The notes under the pieces: model-generated
What the model saw: only the letters and a program-made list of their open reading frames with translations
Database searches by the model: none
What the model was told of the DNA's origin: nothing
Assembly: GCF_031453675.1 (NCBI RefSeq)
Contig: NZ_JAVIZX010000001.1
Location: 4,114,001 to 4,178,000, forward strand
DNA length: 64,000 bases
Source: Paracidovorax wautersii
Lineage (GTDB): Bacteria > Pseudomonadota > Gammaproteobacteria > Burkholderiales > Burkholderiaceae_C
Direction: 5' to 3'
Shown here: one piece after another, positions 41,382-48,447 of the stretch
Layout of the letters: every line of letters starts with the position of its first letter
Position numbering within the stretch: the stretch's first letter is position 1
Program-made: the position numbers and the translations under genes

Positions 41382-41392
41382 GACAGTCTGTC
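41382..41392. promoter_or_regulatory. Palindrome upstream of the methyltransferase gene, candidate C-protein site
   Basis: GACAG-T-CTGTC, a perfect 5-bp dyad. It has the same GAC..GTC ends and 11-bp length as the right half of the C-box operator. In C-protein systems a single site near the methyltransferase start mediates its repression. Confidence 0.55.
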
Positions 41393-41514
41393 ATAAAAGT
41401 TCGGGCTTGTCTACGAGGCTGGGCCCCGCCAGCTCTAGGTGCTTGGCGCGCCATCGCGATTGAAGCGCTCCACTGGCTGGGGGTTGCCAGTTATTGCTTC
41501 CTCAATTTGGTCTG

Positions 41515-41535
41515 CGAGCCCAGTTTTTGGGCTCG
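41515..41535. repeat. Perfect 8-bp inverted repeat in the element's central gap
   Basis: CGAGCCCA, loop GTTTT, TGGGCTCG. It lies in the 500-bp gap between the restriction cargo and the mobilization genes. It could be a terminator for one side (no T-tract) or part of the transfer origin. Confidence 0.45.
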
Positions 41536-41855
41536 ATGAGGTGACCCACGCGTTCGACACCGCCACTGGTGCACGGTGGTCTCATCTTGAACCTCGTCAG
41601 TCACTCATACCTGGTGCCTACACGGCTTGTCCATCAACTTTTTGGAGAAGCCGAAATGAAGCCTTCTATCCTGCCCAGGCAGGCCCTGAGAACGATACAC
41701 ACCCCTGCAATCTTTGATAGCGGGTGTCAAACGCCGGGGAACCGCGCCAATGCTGGCTTTGCGCGGTCCACGGCTCCGAATGAAGCGGTCCACGTTTGTG
41801 GCCCTCTGGCCAGCTTGCCCAGTGTTGGCGCGGCGTCGGGCCTGGGGAGCCCGCG

Positions 41856-42209
41856 ATGAGCGAGCGCAGCCGGTTCATCAAGGTGCGCGTGAGCGAGAAC
41901 GAGCACAAGGCGCTACGCCAGCGAGCCGACGCACAAGGCGTGACCATCTCCGAGCATGTGCGCGCCACCGTGACGGCGGTGCACCAATCGCTGGACGTGG
42001 CCGCCGAGCTGGCGGCGCTGCGCAGCCAGGTGCGGCAGACGCCAGCGCCAGCGGCGACGCAGGGCGACAACGCCGGCACTGACCAGCGCGAGATGCTGCT
42101 GTTGCTGCGCGAGCTGGCAGCGGCGCGTGACGCGCAGATTCTGGCGCGCGTCCGAGCGCAGCTGGCCCCGCGCGTCGGCAACCCTCAGCAGCGCGGAGGT
42201 GTGGCATGA
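41856..42209 (+). CDS. Ribbon-helix-helix relaxosome accessory protein (TraJ/MobC/TrwA-like)
   Basis: 117 residues from ATG 41856. The N-terminal ribbon-helix-helix (RFIKVRVSENEHKALRQRAD, GVTISEHVRATV) matches DNA-binding accessory proteins of conjugation that bind oriT and help the relaxase. A helical C-terminal half with a coiled-coil pattern follows. It is the first gene of a tight cluster (4-bp overlap with the next gene) that ends with the relaxase, and the repeated 10-mer upstream would be a natural binding site. Confidence 0.8.
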   Translation: MSERSRFIKVRVSENEHKALRQRADAQGVTISEHVRATVTAVHQSLDVAAELAALRSQVRQTPAPAATQGDNAGTDQREMLLLLRELAAARDAQILARVRAQLAPRVGNPQQRGGVA

Positions 42210-42541
42210 AGACGCACGACGCATTCCTTCGCCACCTGTTCGGCGCAGTCGACCGCGCGGTGGTCTGGACGGTGCTCTCCGTGGTGCTGTCCGCCGTAAC
42301 GTGGACCGCCGTCTGGGAGCGCGGCCTGGGCTTGCCGGTCCTGGACGGCTGGCGTGTGCTCGGCCTCGCGCTGCTCGGGCGGGAGACCGACCGCACGGCG
42401 CTGACGCTGCTTGTGCTGTGCGCCCTCGTCGGCGTCATGGGCGCCGCCGTGGTGGGCGGCTGGCTGTTCCGCCGCTGGCAGCGCCGGGCAGAACTCGATG
42501 TGATGCGCCTGCGCGGCGCCCGGTGGGAGGGCGACCGATGA
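42206..42541 (+). CDS. Small two-helix membrane protein of the mobilization module
   Basis: 111 residues with two hydrophobic segments (about 16-36 and 62-90, LTLLVLCALVGVMGAAVVGG) and a basic cytoplasmic end (RRWQRRAELDVMRLRGARWE). I do not recognise a family. It overlaps its neighbours on both sides by a few bases. Its place before the coupling protein gene, whose product lacks the N-terminal membrane helices normal for VirD4/TraD, suggests that it supplies the membrane anchor as a separate polypeptide. Confidence 0.7.
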   Translation: MKTHDAFLRHLFGAVDRAVVWTVLSVVLSAVTWTAVWERGLGLPVLDGWRVLGLALLGRETDRTALTLLVLCALVGVMGAAVVGGWLFRRWQRRAELDVMRLRGARWEGDR

Positions 42542-43812
42542 TGCAAGCGGCCTGGGAGCGCTTCTGCTCGTGGCGAGCGCAAGCGCGCAACCCCGAGCCC
42601 ATGTCCGGCGGACATCGGCTCCTGACGCTCGGCGGCCTGCCCTGGCCCGTCGAGCTGGAGACCCTGCACCTGCTATTGGCCGGCACCACGGGTGCGGGGA
42701 AGAGCACGCTCGTCGAAGAGCTGCTGGACGGCATCGGGGAGCGTGGTGAGAGAACCGTCGTGTGCGACCCGAACGGTAGCTTCGTGCGCCGGTTCGCCAA
42801 AGAAGGTGACCGACTGCTGAACCCCTTTGACGCTCGCACGGAAGGCTGGACCGTATTCAACGAGCTGCGCGCGGACTTCGACGCCGACCGCCTCGCCGCC
42901 AGCATCGTGCCGGCCGGGCATGGCGAGTCTGCGCCCTGGCATCACTACGCCCAGGTACTGCTGGCGGAAGTGCTGCGCGCCTTGGTGCGCAGCGGAGAGA
43001 CGACGACCGAGCGCCTGCTTCACTGGTGCACCAGTGCGCCGGCCCGCGAGCTGGGCGCGATGCTGGCGGGCACGCCGGCGGCGGGCTTGTTCGACGAGGG
43101 GGCGGACAAAGCGCTGGCCAGCACGCGGTTCGTCTTGACCGCCCATCTGTCACCGCACCGCTTCATCAAACCCGGCAGCTTCAGCCTTCGGACTTGGCTG
43201 GAGCACGAAAGCGGAAGTCTGTTCATGACATGGCGCGCCGATATGCAAGCGGCGCTGGCACCGCTGCTGGCGACTTGGGCGGACATCACCACCAATGCGG
43301 TGCTGACGTTGCCGCCCGACCCCGCTCGGCGCGTGTGGCTCGTGCTCGACGAGTTGGCCGCGCTCGGCAAGTTGAATGGTCTGGAGATGGGTCTGACGCT
43401 CGGCCGCAAACATGGCTTGTGCGTGGTGGCAGGCTTGCAAAGCACGGCCCAGCTGGACCGGCTGTATGGCCGCGAGTCGGCCGTCGTGCTGAGGGCGTGC
43501 TTTCGCAACTTGGCGGTGCTGGCGATTGCGAAGAGCGACCCGGCCACGGCGGATGAACTCTCCCGCGCCCTCGGCGAGCGCGAGGTGTTGCGCCACGAGC
43601 TGAGCCGCAGCAACGGCGCCAGCGGCCTGGGCGAATCACAAAGCCTACGGCATGCCCAGGAGCGCTTGGTGATGGCCAGCGAAATCGCTGGCCTGCCGAA
43701 CCTCGCCGGCTATCTGGCGATGGCCGGTGATGAGCCGGTGCGCCGGCTGCGCCTGACGCCGCAGGCCCGCGAGGACGTGACCGAGGCCTTCGTGCCGGAG
43801 GCCGCATGCTGA
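42538..43812 (+). CDS. Type IV coupling protein (TraD/TrwB/VirD4-like ATPase), soluble form
   Basis: 424 residues from ATG 42538. Walker A AGTTGAGKSTLVEELLDG (about 44-54), DPNGSFVRRF, Walker B VWLVLDELAALGKL, and the C-terminal RecA-like ending GLGESQSLRHAQERLVMASE. It would feed relaxase-bound DNA to a secretion channel. The usual N-terminal transmembrane pair is absent here, and the preceding gene encodes a two-helix protein. It overlaps that gene by 4 bp and the relaxase gene by 7 bp. No channel genes are in the element. Confidence 0.85.
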   Translation: MMQAAWERFCSWRAQARNPEPMSGGHRLLTLGGLPWPVELETLHLLLAGTTGAGKSTLVEELLDGIGERGERTVVCDPNGSFVRRFAKEGDRLLNPFDARTEGWTVFNELRADFDADRLAASIVPAGHGESAPWHHYAQVLLAEVLRALVRSGETTTERLLHWCTSAPARELGAMLAGTPAAGLFDEGADKALASTRFVLTAHLSPHRFIKPGSFSLRTWLEHESGSLFMTWRADMQAALAPLLATWADITTNAVLTLPPDPARRVWLVLDELAALGKLNGLEMGLTLGRKHGLCVVAGLQSTAQLDRLYGRESAVVLRACFRNLAVLAIAKSDPATADELSRALGEREVLRHELSRSNGASGLGESQSLRHAQERLVMASEIAGLPNLAGYLAMAGDEPVRRLRLTPQAREDVTEAFVPEAAC

Positions 43813-46436
43813 CGCTTGCCAAAGTTGTTTCCGCTGCGTCGGCCGCGAGCTACTACGAGGGCGGCGACGACTATTACAGCGAGGACGGGCGCGCGCCCTC
43901 GGCCTGGTGGGGCACTGGCGCCGACGCGCTGGGCCTGCATGGTGAGGTGGACAGCGGTGACTTCCGTGCGCTGCTGGAGGGTCGGCTACAGGATGGGACG
44001 GAGATGCATCGCGGCGGCGAAGGCCGCACCGCCGGCCTGGACCTGACATTCAGCGCACCCAAGTCCCTGAGCATGCAAGCCCTTATCGGCGGCTCGACAG
44101 AACTGCTCGACGCGCATCAGCAGGCCGTCACCCACGCGCTGCGGTATGTGCAGGCCGAACTGGCCGCGTACCGCAGCACGCAGAATGGCGAGACGGTCTC
44201 GGTGCGCAGTCAGAACGTGGTCGCCGCCCGGTTCGACCACGACTTGAGCCGCGAGCTGGACCCGCAAGTTCACACGCACTGCGTCCTGTTGAACGTGACG
44301 CAGCGGCCGGACGGCCAATGGCGAGCACTCGATGCACACGCGCTGTACGAGCAGCAGAAGCTGCTTGGCATCTTGTATCGAGCCGAGCTGGCCAAGCGCG
44401 TACAGGAGCTGGGCTACGGCATCCGTCGCACACACCAGGACGGCCGGTTCGAGCTGGCGCACATTACCCGCGAGCAGGTCGAGGCGTTCAGCACGCGCAG
44501 TCGCGCCATCGACTTGGCCTTGGCGGCGAAGGGCGAGAGCCGCGCGACCGCCTCGGCCGAGATGCGCGAAATCGCCGGCTTGAGCACGCGGCGGGCCAAG
44601 GACGCCAGCGTACGGCGCGACGAATTGCGCGAGACATGGAACGCCAAGGCGGCAGCGCTTGGTGTGAACTGGATGCCCGAACTGCGCATGGCGGCGCTCG
44701 AACGCGCGGAAGTCGAGACGCGCACCCGCGAGTCGGTGGATTTCGCCGTGGCGCACCTGACCGAGCGCAGCGCAATCGTCAGCAGGCTGGCCATCGCGCA
44801 GGAGGCGCTGGCGCACGGCACCGGCCATTTGGGCCTCGCCGACGTGCAGGTCGACATCGACCGCCGGTTGGCCGGCGGTGAGATGCTGGCGTCGGCCGAT
44901 GGGCGGCGACTCACGACACCAGGCGCGCAGGCGATGGAGCAGGAGCTGCTGGACATCGAGCGGCGCGGCAAGGAGGCGTTGACGACGGCCATCTGGGAGC
45001 CGCAGCAAGGGCGGCTCTTCGAGGCCTCCGCCCCTGCGCCGGCTCCAGCACCAGCGATTGCCGTGCACCTGACAGCCGGCCAGCGCAAGGCGGCGGAGTT
45101 GGTGCTGTCCACCCGCAATCGCGTCGTGGGCGTGCAGGGGCTCGCAGGCACCGGCAAGACGGCGATGCTGCGCACGGTGTCCGCGAACCTGGGCGACGGG
45201 TTCAAGGCCGTTGGACTGGCACCTTCGGCTGCGGCTGCTCGCGAGCTGTCGGCTGCTGGCTTCGAGGCAATGACCATCGCGGGCTTCCTTGCCAGTGGCC
45301 GTGCACTGGACGAGCGGACCCTGGTGGTCGTGGATGAAGCCGGCATGGTGAGCTTGCGCGACATGCACGCGCTGATGGCGGCCGTGGAGGAAGTCGGCGC
45401 TCGCGCAGTGCTGGTCGGCGACACCGGTCAGCTCAAAGCCGTGGAAGCCGGGGCGCCGTTCCGCCAGCTTCAAGAGCAAGGCATGGCGGTAGTTCGGATG
45501 GCCGACATCTTGCGCCAGCAGAACGACAAGTTGCGGGCCGCCGTGGTGGATGCGGCAGAAGGCAAGGTCAAGGACTCGCTGGAGAAGCTGGAGGCGACGG
45601 TTGCCGAGGTGCCGCACTCGACCGAACGCTACGAGCGCATCGCCAGGGACTACGCATCGCGCCTGCCCGAAGAACGGCTGCAGACTTTGGCGGTGGCGGG
45701 CACGAACCGCGCCAGGCAGGCCATCAACCAGCGCATTCGCCAGCGGCTCGGTCTGGCAGGCTCCGGCGTCGCCGTCGATGTGCTGGAGGGTCGCGACCTG
45801 ACAAGGGCGCAGGTGCAAAGCTCGCTGAGCTACGCGGCCGGCGACATCGTCGAGGCGCTGCGGCACTACGACAGCATTGGACTGCGGCGTGGCGACACGG
45901 CGGAAGTCGTCGAGACCGCGCCCGGCTGCATCACGCTGCGCCGGCAAGATGGTCAGACAGTGCAGTGGCGGCCGACCGCGATGCCGCATGTGGCCGTGCA
46001 TCGTGCAGAGCAACGCGAGGTCGCGGCCGGCGACCGCATCCGGTTCACGGCGAACGACTACGGGCTTGGCGTCGTCAACGGCCAGGTCGGCACGGTCGAG
46101 TCCATCGACCTCGCCGCCCGTGAGCTGACGGTCAACGTCGGGCTGGAGCGCTCGCTGACGCTGGACATGAAGCGACCGCTGCGGGTGGACCATGCCTACT
46201 GCACGACGGTGCATGCCGCGCAAGGCCAGACCTGCGACCGGGTGTTGGTGGACGCCGACGTGAGCGGGGCGATGGCCAATCAAAGTCTCTACTACGTCGC
46301 AATCAGCCGTGCCCGCCACGGCGTGACGCTCTACACCGACGACAAAGAACTGCTGCCTAGGGCGATGTCGCGGCTGGACATCAAGCAGGCGGCGCTTGAC
46401 CTGCATCGACCATCGAGCCGTGGGATGTCGATGTGA
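43806..46436 (+). CDS. MobF-family relaxase-helicase (TrwC/TraI-like)
   Basis: 876 residues. The N-terminal relaxase (about 1-300) has the two-tyrosine start typical of MobF (AASYYEGGDDYYSEDG), the metal site HUH motif in LDPQVHTHCVLLNVTQ, and the conserved FSAPKSLSMQ. The helicase half (about 425-860) has Walker A GLAGTGKTAMLRT, VVVDEAGMVSLRDM, VLVGDTGQLKAVEAG and the RecD2-like end YCTTVHAAQGQTCDRV then YVAISRARHG. It nicks oriT, stays bound to the 5' end and unwinds the strand to be moved. It is the last gene of the cluster, followed by a terminator. Confidence 0.93.
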   Translation: MLTLAKVVSAASAASYYEGGDDYYSEDGRAPSAWWGTGADALGLHGEVDSGDFRALLEGRLQDGTEMHRGGEGRTAGLDLTFSAPKSLSMQALIGGSTELLDAHQQAVTHALRYVQAELAAYRSTQNGETVSVRSQNVVAARFDHDLSRELDPQVHTHCVLLNVTQRPDGQWRALDAHALYEQQKLLGILYRAELAKRVQELGYGIRRTHQDGRFELAHITREQVEAFSTRSRAIDLALAAKGESRATASAEMREIAGLSTRRAKDASVRRDELRETWNAKAAALGVNWMPELRMAALERAEVETRTRESVDFAVAHLTERSAIVSRLAIAQEALAHGTGHLGLADVQVDIDRRLAGGEMLASADGRRLTTPGAQAMEQELLDIERRGKEALTTAIWEPQQGRLFEASAPAPAPAPAIAVHLTAGQRKAAELVLSTRNRVVGVQGLAGTGKTAMLRTVSANLGDGFKAVGLAPSAAAARELSAAGFEAMTIAGFLASGRALDERTLVVVDEAGMVSLRDMHALMAAVEEVGARAVLVGDTGQLKAVEAGAPFRQLQEQGMAVVRMADILRQQNDKLRAAVVDAAEGKVKDSLEKLEATVAEVPHSTERYERIARDYASRLPEERLQTLAVAGTNRARQAINQRIRQRLGLAGSGVAVDVLEGRDLTRAQVQSSLSYAAGDIVEALRHYDSIGLRRGDTAEVVETAPGCITLRRQDGQTVQWRPTAMPHVAVHRAEQREVAAGDRIRFTANDYGLGVVNGQVGTVESIDLAARELTVNVGLERSLTLDMKRPLRVDHAYCTTVHAAQGQTCDRVLVDADVSGAMANQSLYYVAISRARHGVTLYTDDKELLPRAMSRLDIKQAALDLHRPSSRGMSM

Positions 46437-46439
46437 AGC

Positions 46440-46466
46440 GGGGCGCCTTCGCGCGCCCCGTTCTCT
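46440..46466 (+). terminator. Terminator between the relaxase and integrase genes
   Basis: GGGGCGC, 6-nt loop, GCGCCCC, then GTTCTCTTT. A perfect 7-bp stem in the 37-bp gap between convergent genes; the T-tract is imperfect. Confidence 0.7.
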
Positions 46467-46473
46467 TTCTATG

Positions 46474-48211
46474 TCAGTCGTCGCCCTTCAAGCTCACAGA
46501 GCCGCGCCCCGGCTCCCAGGGCCGCGCGGGGATGGCAGCGAACTTCACGCGCGAGAAGTGCCTGGCCAGGCGATTGAATGGCAGGTCGGAGCCGTAGCCG
46601 TCCGTCACGTTGCCATCGCCCGTGGTGTGGCCCAGCATTCGCTGCAGGTACTTCGACGGGACGCCAGCCGCTTCGAGCATGTCTTTCATGCAGTGGCGGA
46701 ACGAGTAAAGCACCTTGCGCTTGTCGATGATGCCGAGAGCGCGCTTGTAGCGACCGAAGAACTTCGAGAACGACCCGGACAGCTTGCCGTGGAAGTCCTT
46801 CTTCAACGTCGGGAAGAGCACGGTAGCCTTGCGAGCGCGCAGCCATTCGACGTAGCGCAGCAGGCCGAGGTCGATGAGTTCCTGGGCAATCGGCACGCGC
46901 CGGATGGACACCGCGTTCTTGAGGGTACGGCGGTGGGACTCGGGCACCTCGTCGTCGTCGAACAAGTCGAGGTCGTCGTCGCAGGGGCGGTCGATGATGT
47001 TCAGGTACCAGCCCAGCTTCGGGTCATTCACGAGGTCGCTCAGCGCCAGGCCCGCCAGTTCTTCGGGCCGGGCGCCGGTGTAGTACATCAGCACCGGAAT
47101 CCAGTAGCTGGCCTCGCCGGACTGCCCTCTGGAGCGCTTATGCTGCGTGAAGACCTCGGAGCCGAAAATCGTCTGCAGGTCGGTTGCGTCGAAGGGCAAC
47201 CGGCGCTTCTTGCGCTTCTTGGCGCCGCTCTCCTTGACGCCGAGCGTGCCGGTCGCGGGGTTCACGCGCAGGACGTGCTTGCCGACCGCAATCTTGTAGA
47301 TGCCCCGGATTTTGGTCAGGCGCTCGTTGAGCGTGGGCACCCCGAGGCGGGGCCGCATGTCCTCCACGAAAGCGGTCATCAGCTCAGGCGTCACGTCACC
47401 CGGCATATCGACGCCCTGGGTCGCGGCGAAGCGCCGAAGGTCGCGCCAAGCTGTCTGCGAGGCGATGGTCGTCGGCTTCGGGGCGGTTCTCGACGTAATC
47501 GCGCCACTTCTCAAACACCTTGTCCCAGGTGGGCAGGTCCGGGTCCACCGCCACGCGCTCCGGTGCGATGACCTGCAGCGGATGCACCGCCGGTGGCGCG
47601 ACCTTGTCCGTATCGACGATGTCGCCGCGTTGCCGAGTGAGTTGGTGGTCGAGCGTTTCGACGACAGTGCGCAGGAAGGCGTAGCTGGCGCGCTTGGCCT
47701 CATCCTCGTCGGGATTGAAGTCGAGCCCGCAGAGGAATAGGAAGCCGTGCAGCGCCGGGAAGATGTTCAGGCTCTTGCCCTGCGCCAGCATGCGCCCGAG
47801 TTCGGCGCGCTGTGTGGTGAGCTGTTCGCCGAGTTCGTCGAACTCTGCATCGTCAAGGCCAGCCTCACGTCGGCTGTCGTCGTTCTGCAGCACCTGACGC
47901 ACCCAGAACTTGGCGACCGCCTGCAGTTGCTCGTCGTCGAGCCTGGAGATGCGCTTCGCGGCCAGCGAGGCCCGGCTCAGCTCCAGTTCCTGGCGCTTCT
48001 GCTGGAACTCGGCGTCGATGCGCGTGTTCTCGGCCCGTGCCAGTTCCTTGAACGCGCGACGGTCCGACGTGCCCAGGCTACGGGTGATGTGCTCTTGATG
48101 AGCGGGATATGCCGCGCGGATGGCGGCAGGGATGCGGCGACGCACGTACAGGTTGCCGTGCTTGCCGCGTGCATAAACGTTTTCGGAAACTACTCTCAAG
48201 GTCTGCTCCAC
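46474..48211 (-). pseudogene. Tyrosine recombinase (integrase), frameshifted
   Basis: N-terminal half starts at GTG 48211 (VSENVYARGKHGNLYVRRRI, an Arm-binding start) and reads to WDKVFEKWRDYVENRP. The catalytic half continues in the next frame from KPTTIASQTAWRDLRRFAAT to 46474. The catalytic residues are all present: Arg in TGARPEELAGLALSD, RH in YSFRHCMKDML, HxxR-like end LGHTTGDGNVTDGYG with the Tyr. The switch lies at a run of four G (C on the coding strand) at 47480-47483; one base fewer restores a protein of 578 residues. If real, the enzyme is inactive. It lies next to tRNA-His, as an integrase should. Confidence 0.8.
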
Positions 48212-48316
48212 AAAGGGTTGTGTGACAGACCGTGTAGCAACCGGCTGTTTAGCCTAAAGCGACAAGGCCTTGATTCCTAAGGAAATCAAGGCCTTGCGCG
48301 TACAACTAGAGTTCTT

Positions 48317-48393
48317 TGGGGTGGCTGATGGGGCTCGAACCCACGACAACAGGAATCACAATCCTGGACTCTACCAACTGAGCTACAGCCACC
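48317..48393 (-). tRNA. tRNA-His (anticodon GTG), right attachment site of the element
   Basis: 77 nt including the encoded extra G(-1) and CCA. Acceptor stem GTGGCTG/CAGCCAC, D-arm GCTC..GAGT, anticodon arm CAGGA-TTGTGAT-TCCTG (GTG), T-arm GTGGG-TTCGAGC-CCCAT. The last 17 nt (48317-48333) are repeated at 37601, the left end of the inserted element, so the tRNA gene was rebuilt by the element's own copy of the 3' end. Its terminator now lies 10.7 kb away. Confidence 0.97.
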
Positions 48394-48403
48394 GTAGCCT
48401 CGA

Positions 48404-48409
48404 ATTATA
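48404..48409 (-). promoter_or_regulatory. -10 element of tRNA-His
   Basis: TATAAT on the minus strand, 11 bp before the tRNA. No good -35 is seen; instead the upstream spacer lies between inverted arms CCAGAT and ATCTGG (48411-48432). Confidence 0.6.
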
Positions 48410-48447
48410 TCCAGATTTCAGCGCCCATCTGGAAATCGCTGCATTTT

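Larger units (their letters stand above)
41355..41855. other. Gap between restriction cargo and mobilization module; candidate oriT region
   Basis: 501 bp with no supported gene. It holds the GACAG palindrome (41382), an 8-bp hairpin (41515), an inverted repeat ACCGCGC/GCGCGGT (41741-41767) and a 10-bp direct repeat GCGGTCCACG at 41763 and 41785, exactly 22 bp apart. The last two lie 60-110 bp before the RHH accessory gene, the usual place of oriT and accessory-protein sites in MobF modules. I saw no match to a known nick site. Confidence 0.5.
37601..48333. mobile_element. Integrative mobilizable element in tRNA-His
   Basis: 10.7-kb element bounded by 17-bp direct repeats; the right copy is the 3' end of tRNA-His, which remains intact. 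The tyrosine integrase gene lies next to the tRNA, pointing into the element. Two parts differ in base composition: an A+T-richer restriction-modification cargo (37.8-41.4 kb) and a high-GC mobilization module (41.7-46.4 kb: RHH protein, small membrane protein, coupling protein, MobF relaxase). No type IV secretion genes, replication gene or phage structural gene is present. The integrase is frameshifted, so excision is probably blocked unless another integrase acts. The native tRNA-His terminator is stranded beyond the left end. Confidence 0.9.

Noticed and set aside
43986-46406. An 806-codon minus-strand frame in the relaxase gene
   Set aside because: Composition is that of a codon-shadow (Arg, Gln, His, Gly rich); the plus-strand relaxase has all its motifs.
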